DNA of 64,000 nt from Serratia liquefaciens (lineage in GTDB: Bacteria > Pseudomonadota > Gammaproteobacteria > Enterobacterales > Enterobacteriaceae). The stretch's first letter is position 1. Every line of letters begins with the position of its first letter. Under the pieces are notes generated by a model. It was not told the DNA's origin. It did no database searches and saw only the letters and a list, made by a program, of their open reading frames with translations. This document shows, in pieces, positions 41,346 to 50,196 of this stretch. Location of the stretch: contig JAAXZN010000013.1 of assembly GCA_012719855.1 (NCBI GenBank), positions 27,947 to 91,946 on the forward strand, read 5' to 3'. Made by a program: the position numbers and the translations under genes.

Positions 41346-42208
41346 TCCGTCAGTGGCCATCGCCAGCTAAACTAAATTTGTTTTTATACATTACCGGCCA
41401 ACGTGAAGACGGCTATCACCTGTTGCAGACGCTGTTTCAGTTTCTGGATTACGGCGACACGCTGACCATCGATGTGCGACAGGATGACCGTATTCACCTG
41501 CTGACCCCGGTGGCGGGCGTGCCGGATGAAGAAAACCTGATTGTCCGCGCCGCACGTCTGCTGCAACAGTATTGCGATCGCCATGGGCTGGATACCGCGC
41601 CACGCGGCGCCGACATCAGCATCGAAAAGCGGCTGCCGATGGGCGGCGGGCTGGGCGGTGGCTCCTCCAACGCCGCTACGGTACTGGTTGCGCTGAATGA
41701 ACTGTGGCGCTGCGGTTTGAGCGACGACCAGCTTGCTGAACTGGGGCTGGCGCTCGGTGCCGACGTCCCTGTCTTCGTGCGTGGCCATGCGGCGTTCGCC
41801 GAAGGCATCGGTGAACGTTTGCAGCCGGCCAACCCGCAGGAAAAATGGTATCTGGTGGCGCATCCGGGGGTCAGCATCCCTACCCCGGCGATTTTCGGCG
41901 ATGCGGAATTAAAAAGAGACACCCCGGTTCGTCCGTTAAGTGTGCTGTTACAGGCAACTTACGCAAATGATTGCGAACCTATAGCAAGAAAACGTTTTCG
42001 CGAGGTTGAACAGCTTGTTTCTTGGCTGTTAGAATACGCGCCGTCACGCCTGACTGGCACAGGTGCTTGTGTGTTTGCTGAATTCGACACAGAAACCGCC
42101 GCCCGTCAGGTGTTAAATCAAGCCCCGGAGTGGATACGTGGTTTTGTAGCGCGTGGCGTTAACGTCTCTCCACTACATCGCATCCGTTCCGGGCAGATGA
42201 AACCGTAG
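41342..42208 (+). CDS. ispE: 4-diphosphocytidyl-2-C-methyl-D-erythritol kinase
   Basis: 288 residues. IspE phosphorylates CDP-methylerythritol in the MEP isoprenoid pathway. GHMP-kinase motifs are visible: [13 protein letters not shown] with the catalytic Lys, the ATP loop [15 protein letters not shown] (about residues 99-113), and [10 protein letters not shown] near the end. The ATG at 41342 overlaps the lolB stop (ATGA). The 3' part of the gene carries a PurR operator and the promoter of prs. Confidence 0.95.
   Translation: MIRQWPSPAKLNLFLYITGQREDGYHLLQTLFQFLDYGDTLTIDVRQDDRIHLLTPVAGVPDEENLIVRAARLLQQYCDRHGLDTAPRGADISIEKRLPMGGGLGGGSSNAATVLVALNELWRCGLSDDQLAELGLALGADVPVFVRGHAAFAEGIGERLQPANPQEKWYLVAHPGVSIPTPAIFGDAELKRDTPVRPLSVLLQATYANDCEPIARKRFREVEQLVSWLLEYAPSRLTGTGACVFAEFDTETAARQVLNQAPEWIRGFVARGVNVSPLHRIRSGQMKP
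41986..42001 (+). promoter_or_regulatory. PurR operator inside ispE
   Basis: AAGAAAACGTTTTCGC matches the PurR palindrome with the central ACGT and differs at few outer positions. As I recall it is the same 16-mer as the E. coli prs operator. It lies 4 bp upstream of the -35 of the prs promoter. Confidence 0.75.
42006..42035 (+). promoter_or_regulatory. prs promoter within ispE
   Basis: TTGAAC at 42006-42011 and TAGAAT at 42030-42035 have an 18-bp spacer. Transcription would start near 42042, giving a leader of about 340 bases before the GTG of prs, close to the long leader known in E. coli. Confidence 0.6.
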
Positions 42209-42330
42209 TTCTCGTTTCGCTGCGCAGGGTCATTCACACCTGGCCCTGTAATCCCTGCGCCGCTTCGGTTTCACGTTGTTTTTTTACACACCCGTATGAT
42301 ATTGCGCCGGCGTCGCTAACTGCCCCTTAG

Positions 42331-43329
<999 letters not shown>

Positions 43330-43396
43330 TCAGTTCTCTTTTCGGTGCGGCGCCCTGCAGTACCGAAGGGATTGATGGCCCGAAGGCAGAAAAAGA

Positions 43397-43435
43397 AAAA
43401 CCCGTTGGTGCATCTGCAGCAACGGGTTTTCTACG
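43397..43435 (+). terminator. Terminator after prs
   Basis: An 11-bp stem (43397-43407 with 43420-43430) ends in TTTT. The A-run on the other side gives a U-tract for reverse transcription too. Confidence 0.85.
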
Positions 43436-43514
43436 GGTAGTCAAACATGACCTTAAACCTTAATGCGCGGCACGACTCCTTTGCCGTAATACCTGCTCCC
43501 TTCTCTCTTTCTAA

Positions 43515-43793
43515 TCAATGCGACGAACGATGATGATCGTTGCGGCAACGTTTATCAAAGTGTTTTACCCACCAGTAACGATCCGCTACCTGCTCACGAC
43601 CGCCAATACGCGCACCTACCAACCACAACAACGCCCCCACGAAGATACTCATGATTGCGCCATGGGCGAAAAACTGCGGCAGGTTGAACTTGGAAACTTC
43701 AGCAATAATGGAGTATCCGACGCCGCCGATCATGACGACCAGGCCCAGCCCCATAAAAAAGTTGCCCATTCTGTCCGCGTTTCTACGTTTCAT
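43515..43793 (-). CDS. ychH: YchH stress-induced inner-membrane protein
   Basis: 92 residues, like E. coli YchH. Two hydrophobic helices (MGLGLVVMIGGVGYSII and AHGAIMSIFVGALLWLVGA) are followed by the family tail DRYWWVKHFDKRCR. It is reported to be stress-induced and linked to biofilm in E. coli. The ATG at 43793 gives the E. coli N-terminus MKR-NA; seven upstream codons from another start are not conserved. GAGGTGG precedes it. Confidence 0.92.
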   Translation of the reverse strand: MKRRNADRMGNFFMGLGLVVMIGGVGYSIIAEVSKFNLPQFFAHGAIMSIFVGALLWLVGARIGGREQVADRYWWVKHFDKRCRNDHHRSSH

Positions 43794-43863
43794 ATGCCAC
43801 CTCCATAGTGCCATGTGCCAACCGGGATAACTCTCTAACTGATTAACCCACTTTGATTAGTTA

Positions 43864-43907
43864 AGTATAGTCTCAGGTTGGACAGGGTGATTGCGGAGAC
43901 GATCACA
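43864..43907 (-). promoter_or_regulatory. ychH promoter with CRP-like site
   Basis: On the reverse strand TATACT (43864-43869) is a good -10 with no -35 match. TGCGG-N6-TCACA at 43892-43907 (8 of 10 CRP bases) is centred about 42 bases upstream of the expected start, a class II activation position. E. coli ychH is known to depend on CRP. The rest of the 43794-44106 gap holds a TATAGT (44001-44006) that might serve pth. Confidence 0.5.
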
Positions 43908-44106
43908 AATGGTAAAGAAAACATGACAAAACTTTACCAGAATGAGTCTATTAGCGATCAAATTGAATGATTCCGCTAATGAATTATTCTCTTTTCTGTA
44001 TATAGTTTCGTCAATACACGAACGGACATATCAGGATTTTGTCATTCATGGCGTCGACAGGTAGACTATTGCCCTTTCCATTATATCGATCATAGCGAAT
44101 CTCCCA

Positions 44107-44697
44107 GTGAGCAGTATTAAATTGATAGTCGGCCTGGCGAATCCGGGCGCTGAATACGCGCAGACGCGGCACAACGCCGGCGCCTGGTACGTCGATTTAC
44201 TGGCCCAGCGCCATAACCAGCAGCTAAAAGAAGAGAGCAAATTCTTCGGCTACACCGCCCGACTGAACCTGGCCGGTAACGACGTGCGGCTGTTAGTGCC
44301 TACCACCTTTATGAACCTCAGCGGCAAAGCGGTATTGGCGATGGCCAATTTCTATCGCATCGAGCCGGACGAGATCCTGGTGGCGCATGACGAGCTGGAT
44401 ATTCCCCCCGGCGTTGCCAAGATCAAACTGGGCGGCGGCAACGGTGGCCACAACGGGCTGAAGGATATTCAGAACAAGTTTGGCAATAACCCGAATTTCT
44501 ATCGCTTGCGTATCGGCATTGGCCATCCGGGCGATAAAAACAAAGTGGTGGGTTTCGTACTCGGCAAGCCGCCGGCCAGCGAGCAAAAAATGATTGATGA
44601 AGCGATCGATGAAGCCGCACGCTGTACGGAAGTGCTGCTGACTGACGGGTTGGAAAAAACCGTTCGTCGCCTGCACAGCTTCAAGGCGCAGGCCTGA
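44107..44697 (+). CDS. pth: Peptidyl-tRNA hydrolase
   Basis: 196 residues with a GTG start. Pth releases tRNA from peptidyl-tRNA dropped by ribosomes and is essential in E. coli. Active-site residues are in view: Asn12 in GLANPG, His22 in [12 protein letters not shown], Asp95 in AHDELD and Asn in GHNGLKD. The product is two residues longer at the N-terminus than E. coli. It converges with the SulP gene. Confidence 0.96.
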   Translation: MSSIKLIVGLANPGAEYAQTRHNAGAWYVDLLAQRHNQQLKEESKFFGYTARLNLAGNDVRLLVPTTFMNLSGKAVLAMANFYRIEPDEILVAHDELDIPPGVAKIKLGGGNGGHNGLKDIQNKFGNNPNFYRLRIGIGHPGDKNKVVGFVLGKPPASEQKMIDEAIDEAARCTEVLLTDGLEKTVRRLHSFKAQA

Positions 44698-44705
44698 TAA
44701 ACGTT

Positions 44706-44728
44706 GCAGCGGGCATCGCGCCCGCTGC
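44706..44728. terminator. Hairpin between convergent pth and sulP genes
   Basis: GCAGCGGGC (44706-44714) pairs with GCCCGCTGC (44720-44728) over a 5-base loop. There is no good T-tract on either side, so termination is likely but not certain. Confidence 0.5.
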
Positions 44729-44736
44729 TGTCGTGC

Positions 44737-46266
44737 TTAGGTACGTAGTTTGAAGGTTTCTTCGCCGACGTTAGCGTCATCGGTTTGGTAATCTTCTTCC
44801 GCCACGTAATATTGCGGATCGTCCAGTTCATGGCTGCAAAACGGGCCGGCCTGTTTCAACAGGCGTACACAGTCACCGCTCAGATGACGTAGCCGAATGG
44901 TTTTCCCCGCCGCCAGATAGCGCGCCGTCAGCTTATCAATCGCCTCCACGCCGCTGGAATCCATCACCCGGGTACCGGCAAAATCCAGCACCACATTTTG
45001 CGGATCGTTTTTGGGTTCGAACAGTTCGGCAAAGGCCGTGGCAGACCCGAAGAACAGCGGCCCGTCCAGCTGATACACCGCCACCTCTCCTTCCACCCGA
45101 TGCTGACGCACGCGAATACGTGCCTGCTGCCAGGCAAATACCAGCGCCGAAATGATCACCCCGCTGATCACCGCCATCGCCAGATCGGTAAAGATGGTAA
45201 TCAGGGTCACCAGCAGCATCACCAGCGCATCCGCCTTCGGCATCCGGCGCAGACGGCGCAGCGAGCTCCATTCAAAGGTGTTGTAACACACCACCAGCAT
45301 CACCCCGGCCAGCGCCGCCACCGGCAGCAGGCCGATATAGCCCGACAGGCTGACCACAAACAAAATCAGCAGTATCGCGCCAACCACACCGGAAATGCGC
45401 CCACGCCCGCCTGAAGTGAAGTTGATGATCGACTGGCCAATCATTGCGCAACCGGCGAAACAACCAAACAGGCCACAAACCGCGTTGCCGGCCCCCTGAG
45501 CTATGCTCTCGCGGTTGCCGTTGCCTTTCTTGCCGCCCATTTCATCCAGCACCGTCATGGTAAGCAGCGATTCGATCAACCCTACCAGCGCAATCACCAA
45601 TGCGTATGGCAGCACCACTTTCAGCATGTCCAGGGTAAAAGGCGCCATCGGCAGGCTAAAGTGCGGTAATGCACCGGAAATGTCCGCCAGATCGCCGACC
45701 CGCAGCGTTTGCAGGTTAAAGCCGATTGCCAGTGCAGATACGACGATTAGCGCTGCCAGCGACGCGGGGATAACACGCGTCAACCGTGGGAAGAACACCA
45801 CCACCAGGATCGCCAGGGCCACCAGCCCATACATCAGCGGCCCCTGCCCGGCAATCATATGCAGTTGCGCCAGCATAATGACAATCGCCAACCCGTTCAC
45901 GAAGCCGTGAACCGCGGGCAGCGGCACCAGTCGGATAAATTTGCCCAGGCGGAAAATACCGATCAGGATTTGGATAACGCCGGCAAAAATCGTCGCCCAC
46001 AGCACGTACCCCATGCCGTACTGCGCCGCCAGGCTCATCAGCACCACCACGATTGAACCGGCCGCACCCGACACCATGCCCGGCTTGCCGCCAAACAGCG
46101 CGGTGACCAGCCCGATAATAAAAGCGGTGTGCAACCCGACGATCGGAGAAAGCCCGGCAACCAGCGAAAAGCCAACCGCTTCCGGGATCATGGAAACTGC
46201 CACCACAAAGCCCGCCAGCACCTCGTTCTTGACGGCCGACAGCCTGAAATTGTTCAGGTTAAACAT
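44737..46266 (-). CDS. SulP family inorganic anion / bicarbonate transporter with STAS domain
   Basis: 509 residues. The first 400 residues hold the SulP membrane domain, with the family segment AVKNEVLAGFVVAVSMIPEAVGFSLVAGLSP and a GCFAGCAMIGQSIINFTSGG motif in place of the DauA version. The STAS domain (about 400-490) has the conserved Ser pair in GTRVMDSSGVEAIDKL. It is only distantly like dauA at 32.8 kb and resembles BicA/sulfate-type members; the anion is unknown. It interrupts the pth-ychF order of E. coli. A CRP-like site lies upstream. Confidence 0.87.
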   Translation of the reverse strand: MFNLNNFRLSAVKNEVLAGFVVAVSMIPEAVGFSLVAGLSPIVGLHTAFIIGLVTALFGGKPGMVSGAAGSIVVVLMSLAAQYGMGYVLWATIFAGVIQILIGIFRLGKFIRLVPLPAVHGFVNGLAIVIMLAQLHMIAGQGPLMYGLVALAILVVVFFPRLTRVIPASLAALIVVSALAIGFNLQTLRVGDLADISGALPHFSLPMAPFTLDMLKVVLPYALVIALVGLIESLLTMTVLDEMGGKKGNGNRESIAQGAGNAVCGLFGCFAGCAMIGQSIINFTSGGRGRISGVVGAILLILFVVSLSGYIGLLPVAALAGVMLVVCYNTFEWSSLRRLRRMPKADALVMLLVTLITIFTDLAMAVISGVIISALVFAWQQARIRVRQHRVEGEVAVYQLDGPLFFGSATAFAELFEPKNDPQNVVLDFAGTRVMDSSGVEAIDKLTARYLAAGKTIRLRHLSGDCVRLLKQAGPFCSHELDDPQYYVAEEDYQTDDANVGEETFKLRT

Positions 46267-46427
46267 GGATTATTCACTTCTGACAGATAAAACACATTCC
46301 CGCAGCACGGGAACCAAGGCCGCAGGGCGCGGCAAACCTCAGGAGGGGGATAGCTTAGGGTGGACTGGGCAAGAAGGACATCCGGCACGTTTCCTGTAGG
46401 TTAATCAGAAGTGTCAGTATGTGTAAA

Positions 46428-46443
46428 TGTGATCTAAATCTCA
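46428..46443. promoter_or_regulatory. CRP-like site between sulP and ychF
   Basis: TGTGA-TCTAAA-TCTCA matches nine of the ten fixed CRP bases. It is centred 169 bp upstream of the sulP start and about 92 bp upstream of the expected ychF transcription start, so either gene could respond. The rest of the 46267-46597 gap has no gene. Confidence 0.5.
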
Positions 46444-46514
46444 ATCAAAAACCGGCAATGCGTGACCATTTACCCATCACACACAGCCAGATCGAGAAAA
46501 ACGGCCATTACGTG

Positions 46515-46520
46515 TATAAT
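46515..46520 (+). promoter_or_regulatory. ychF -10 box
   Basis: Consensus TATAAT, 78 bp upstream of the ychF start. The -35 at 46492-46497 (TCGAGA, 17-bp spacer) is a partial match. Confidence 0.55.
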
Positions 46521-46597
46521 GGCGCCATTATTTCGTCCTTTATGCAGTGGGTTAAACCTAACCGGCTGATAGTTAAGATATTTAAGGTGATAACAAC

Positions 46598-47689
46598 ATG
46601 GGATTCAAATGCGGTATCGTCGGCCTGCCTAACGTAGGCAAATCCACCCTGTTCAACGCGTTGACCAAAGCGGGTATCGAAGCAGCCAACTTCCCGTTCT
46701 GCACCATTGAACCTAACACCGGTGTGGTGCCGATGCCCGATCCGCGTCTGGACCAGTTGGCCGAGATCGTCAAGCCACAGCGTATCCTGCCGACCACCAT
46801 GGAATTTGTCGACATCGCCGGCCTGGTCAAGGGCGCGTCCAAAGGTGAAGGCCTGGGTAACCAGTTCCTGACCAACATCCGCGAAACCGAAGCGATTGGC
46901 CACGTGGTTCGCTGCTTCGAAAACGACAACATCATCCACGTTAACAACAAAGTTGACCCGGCTGACGACATCGACGTCATCAATACCGAACTGGCGCTGT
47001 CGGATCTCGACACCTGCGAACGCGCGATCCACCGCGTGCAGAAGAAAGCCAAAGGCGGCGACAAAGACGCGAAAGCGGAACTGGCAGCCCTGGAAAAATG
47101 CCTGCCACAGCTGGAAAACGCCGGCATGCTGCGCGCACTGGATCTGTCCGAAGAAGACAAGGCGGCCATCCGCTACCTGAGCTTCCTGACGCTGAAGCCA
47201 ACCATGTACATCGCCAACGTCAACGAAGACGGTTTCGAGAACAACCCGTACCTGGACAAAGTGCGTGAAATCGCTGCGGGCGAGGGTTCGGTTGTGGTTG
47301 CCGTGTGCGCCGCGGTAGAATCCGACATTGCTGAACTGGATGACGCAGACCGCGAAGAATTCATGGCCGAACTGGGCCTGGAAGAGCCGGGCCTGAACCG
47401 CGTGATCCGCGCCGGTTACGAGCTGCTGAACCTGCAAACCTACTTCACCGCCGGTGTGAAAGAAGTCCGCGCCTGGACCATCCCGGTTGGTGCTACCGCC
47501 CCGCAGGCCGCCGGCAAGATCCACACCGACTTCGAAAAAGGCTTTATCCGCGCTCAGACCATCGCTTTTGAAGACTTCATCACCTACAAGGGTGAACAAG
47601 GTGCCAAAGAAGCCGGCAAGATGCGTTCAGAAGGTAAAGACTACATCGTTAAAGACGGCGACGTGATGAACTTCTTGTTTAACGTCTAA
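46598..47689 (+). CDS. ychF: Redox-regulated ATPase YchF (OLA1 family)
   Basis: 363 residues, the same as E. coli. This Obg-family P-loop protein prefers ATP over GTP, binds ribosomes and is a negative regulator of oxidative stress resistance. G1 is [11 protein letters not shown] (8-18), G3 [14 protein letters not shown], and the nucleotide-specificity motif is N-x-x-E (NVNE) in place of NKxD. A C-terminal TGS domain ends in [25 protein letters not shown]. It is the last core gene before the fimbrial island. Confidence 0.97.
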   Translation: MGFKCGIVGLPNVGKSTLFNALTKAGIEAANFPFCTIEPNTGVVPMPDPRLDQLAEIVKPQRILPTTMEFVDIAGLVKGASKGEGLGNQFLTNIRETEAIGHVVRCFENDNIIHVNNKVDPADDIDVINTELALSDLDTCERAIHRVQKKAKGGDKDAKAELAALEKCLPQLENAGMLRALDLSEEDKAAIRYLSFLTLKPTMYIANVNEDGFENNPYLDKVREIAAGEGSVVVAVCAAVESDIAELDDADREEFMAELGLEEPGLNRVIRAGYELLNLQTYFTAGVKEVRAWTIPVGATAPQAAGKIHTDFEKGFIRAQTIAFEDFITYKGEQGAKEAGKMRSEGKDYIVKDGDVMNFLFNV

Positions 47690-47724
47690 CTACCCTCAGG
47701 CAGTTCGCGGTGTAGCCATAGATT

Positions 47725-47750
47725 AAATCCACGCCCCGGCGTGGATTTTT
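47725..47750 (+). terminator. Terminator after ychF
   Basis: A 10-bp stem (47726-47735 with 47738-47747) is followed by TTTTTATTTATAG. The LuxR-type regulator gene converges 9 bases further on. Confidence 0.85.
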
Positions 47751-47758
47751 ATTTATAG

Positions 47759-48346
47759 TTATAATAAGGCAAGCATTTTAAGTAATTCTACACGATTGCG
47801 AATTCCAAATTTCTTGCTTGCATTACTGAGATGTGAGTACACGGTTTTAGGATTCAAATTCAAACGTCGTGCAGTATTTTCAATACCTTCAGCTCTGGCT
47901 GTTTCACAAAGTACGAGTGCCTCCCCCCTAGTGATAGCTGTGACTTTACTCTTCATCCATTGATAACTCACGTCATCCGGAACTTCATGACGAATTAACG
48001 CCATACAGACTCGCTTCACCACACTCAAATCATCATGTTTATCTAATATGATATCTGGTGTCGCTCTGGCTATCAAAGATAATACTATTGGTGAAACCTT
48101 ATCGATAAAGAATAATATTTTCACATCCGAATTCATCTTACGCGCATGATTAATAAAGGTTAAGTAATCATCGAAAAGATAAATTTTATTAGGAAAATCC
48201 ATTATTACCACATTAGGTATATTTTTTATAACTTGTAATAAATTAATGGAAGGGAAAGAAAAGCAAAAAACCTCGTCTCCCAATAGCGCCCTCATTCCTT
48301 GCAGGCACAGTGGTGAACGATCAATATAAATGACACTCACGAGCAT
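47759..48346 (-). CDS. LuxR/FimZ-like transcriptional regulator of the fimbrial island
   Basis: 195 residues from the ATG at 48346, which follows AAGAGGGGA; a longer frame (225 residues) begins at 48436 with no similarity in its extra part. The N-terminal half looks like a degenerate receiver (SVIYIDRSPLCLQGMRALLG, then VVIMDFPNKI). The C-terminal LuxR-type HTH is GIENTARRLNLNPKTVYSHLSNASKKFGIRNRVELLKML. Such proteins (FimZ-like, MrkI-like) often control adjacent fimbriae. It is AT-rich and divergent from the fimbrial operon across a 477-bp gap. Confidence 0.8.
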   Translation of the reverse strand: MLVSVIYIDRSPLCLQGMRALLGDEVFCFSFPSINLLQVIKNIPNVVIMDFPNKIYLFDDYLTFINHARKMNSDVKILFFIDKVSPIVLSLIARATPDIILDKHDDLSVVKRVCMALIRHEVPDDVSYQWMKSKVTAITRGEALVLCETARAEGIENTARRLNLNPKTVYSHLSNASKKFGIRNRVELLKMLALL

Positions 48347-48823
48347 TCCCCTCTTTGTTATTGAAATCACTCTTTCATATATAACACGCGTTGTCACCGC
48401 TCTTTTTTGGGGTAATTTCATAAGGAAACAAACCAATTAAAAACATACTTGCAACATAAATGCAAAGAACCAAGTTAATATCCCTTTCCGTTATTAAACC
48501 TCAAAAAAGGCACATGTGTTTCAAAATATTTCAAACAGAAAAACCAGCACCCCAACAAAACTGCAACGTAATGATATAGATCTATTTTCTTTTTTGTATG
48601 ACATTACATGAAATGAAAGCAAATGTTACAAGTCGCTCAGCCAACTTTCCACCCAAAATAAAATACCTATAGAGATAATTCTTAGTTTGTTAGGATTAAA
48701 ATTCATGTATGCATGACCGTTTTAAAAAACAATTACGCAACATGATTATCAAACACACTCACGCCAGTAAATCACTACTGTCAGGATTGCTTTCTCATAA
48801 AGTATGATTAAAGGGTATTTCAC
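48347..48823. promoter_or_regulatory. AT-rich divergent control region of the fimbrial island
   Basis: The 477 bases between the LuxR-type regulator and the major fimbrial subunit are strongly AT-rich with many A- and T-tracts, as expected for H-NS binding. I found no pair of inverted repeats like a fimS phase switch and no exact promoter consensus. An AAAGGG lies 8 bp before the ATG at 48824. Confidence 0.5.
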
Positions 48824-49357
48824 ATGAATGTTAAATTAGTCACACTCACGCTCTTCGCTTTCACTGGCACATCTATAGCCGCATCCACCAATACTGTACA
48901 ATTTAAAGGTGAAGTCAGCACTCAAACGTGTTCCGTCAATATCAACGGTAACGAGTCCAATCCGGTAGTATTACTCCCTACCGTCCCTGTAAGTAAACTT
49001 AATGCTAAAGGGTTAACAGCAGGAGATACTACTTTTACGGTAAACGTCACTGGATGCACTGCAGCAAGCAGTGACACTGCAATAAAAACCGTTTTGGCCG
49101 GCAATAACCCAACCAGCAATGGTAACCTGGGAAATGCCGGTGATGCGGCCAAGGTATCAATTCAATTATTGGACAGTGACGCCTTGACTCCACTCTCATT
49201 CGCAACGGGTTCCACTGTCGCCACCAAAGCAATGGCATTAGCCCAGGGGGCAACATCAACCTCACAAAGCTTGGTTGCCCGTTATTATGCAGAAGATACC
49301 GGCGCATCAGCAGGCTCGGTAATTTCTACGGCACAATTTGCCATTAGTTACAAATAA
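48824..49357 (+). CDS. Type 1-like major fimbrial subunit
   Basis: 177 residues. A signal peptide ends near SIAA-STNT (residue 20-21). The mature pilin has the two disulfide Cys (TQTCSVNING and NVTGCTAASS), a conserved N-terminal donor strand (NTVQFKGEV) and a C-terminal strand with penultimate Tyr (AQFAISYK), the signals for chaperone binding and donor-strand exchange. It is the first gene of a six-gene same-direction run. A hairpin downstream may keep its mRNA in excess over the assembly genes. Confidence 0.9.
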   Translation: MNVKLVTLTLFAFTGTSIAASTNTVQFKGEVSTQTCSVNINGNESNPVVLLPTVPVSKLNAKGLTAGDTTFTVNVTGCTAASSDTAIKTVLAGNNPTSNGNLGNAGDAAKVSIQLLDSDALTPLSFATGSTVATKAMALAQGATSTSQSLVARYYAEDTGASAGSVISTAQFAISYK

Positions 49358-49385
49358 ATCGCGATCACGCAAAATATTTTACTGG

Positions 49386-49407
49386 CACTGTCCAAACCTG
49401 GACAGTG
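49386..49407 (+). terminator. Intercistronic hairpin after the major subunit gene
   Basis: CACTGTCC (49386-49393) pairs with GGACAGTG (49400-49407) over six bases, with no T-tract. Such stems in pilus operons slow 3' decay or partly stop transcription so that pilin outnumbers the chaperone and usher. Function here is inferred. Confidence 0.55.
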
Positions 49408-49441
49408 TCGAATGATTTGCCACATTTACTGGTTTATTTTC

Positions 49442-50176
49442 ATGGCGCACATAATACGCACGGCTTATTCCTTGGCGTTACTCTTTTCTTACCTAACATT
49501 TTTCACCATTAATACAGCCTCGGCCAGTGTCACTCTACTCGGCAACAGAGTTATTTATTCTGCAGAGGCCCGAGAAAAAACGCTGCAATTCACTAATGAC
49601 GATGATGTACCGGCGTTGATACAAATTTGGCTAGATACCAATAATCCAAAGTCTACGCCAGAAAATGCAGATGCTCCTTTCATTGTCTCACCGCAAATCT
49701 TCCGTATGAATCCACATAGCGGACAGATGGTTCGCCTTATGTATGTCGGAAAAACACTGCCTACTGATCGTGAATCTTTGTTCTACCTTAACTTTTTGCA
49801 GGTGCCGGCAGTCAAGCAAACTGACAGCGATAAAAATAAGTTGATGTTGCTGCTTACCAATCGACTGAAAGTATTTTATCGACCGGAAGGATTGGATGGT
49901 GATGCCAATCACGTCATCGAACAGTTGCACATCCAATACGCGGGTAAGTCATTGAAAATAAGCAACCCTACGCCCTACTACGCCAATGTTAGCCATGCCG
50001 TGATCATTAACGGTAAGAAGCATACCAGCATCGAACAAGCAGACATGCTCCCACCCTACTCACAAGTCAGCTGGTCGCTAAACGAAGAATTAGCCGCTGG
50101 CGCTTTGAAGGCAACATTAAGCGTAATCAATGATTATGGAGTTGAAATACCGCGAACGCTGAGTATTACACGCTGA
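49442..50176 (+). CDS. Periplasmic fimbrial chaperone (PapD/FimC family)
   Basis: 244 residues from the ATG at 49442 (254 from 49412; neither has a strong Shine-Dalgarno, so the start is uncertain). A signal peptide ends near TASA-SV. The two Ig-like domains show the family marks: NRVIYSAEAREKTLQFTNDDDVPALIQIW with the conserved Arg, FIVSPQIFRMNPHSGQMVRLMY, ESLFYLNFLQVP and LTNRLKVFYRPEGL with the pocket Lys/Arg pair. It caps subunits in the periplasm and delivers them to the usher. Confidence 0.9.
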   Translation: MAHIIRTAYSLALLFSYLTFFTINTASASVTLLGNRVIYSAEAREKTLQFTNDDDVPALIQIWLDTNNPKSTPENADAPFIVSPQIFRMNPHSGQMVRLMYVGKTLPTDRESLFYLNFLQVPAVKQTDSDKNKLMLLLTNRLKVFYRPEGLDGDANHVIEQLHIQYAGKSLKISNPTPYYANVSHAVIINGKKHTSIEQADMLPPYSQVSWSLNEELAAGALKATLSVINDYGVEIPRTLSITR

Positions 50177-50196
50177 ATACCGATAGGGAGATCACC

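Noticed and set aside
48347..48823. Invertible phase switch of the fimS type
   Set aside because: I looked for a pair of inverted repeats flanking a promoter segment and found none, and no recombinase gene is adjacent.
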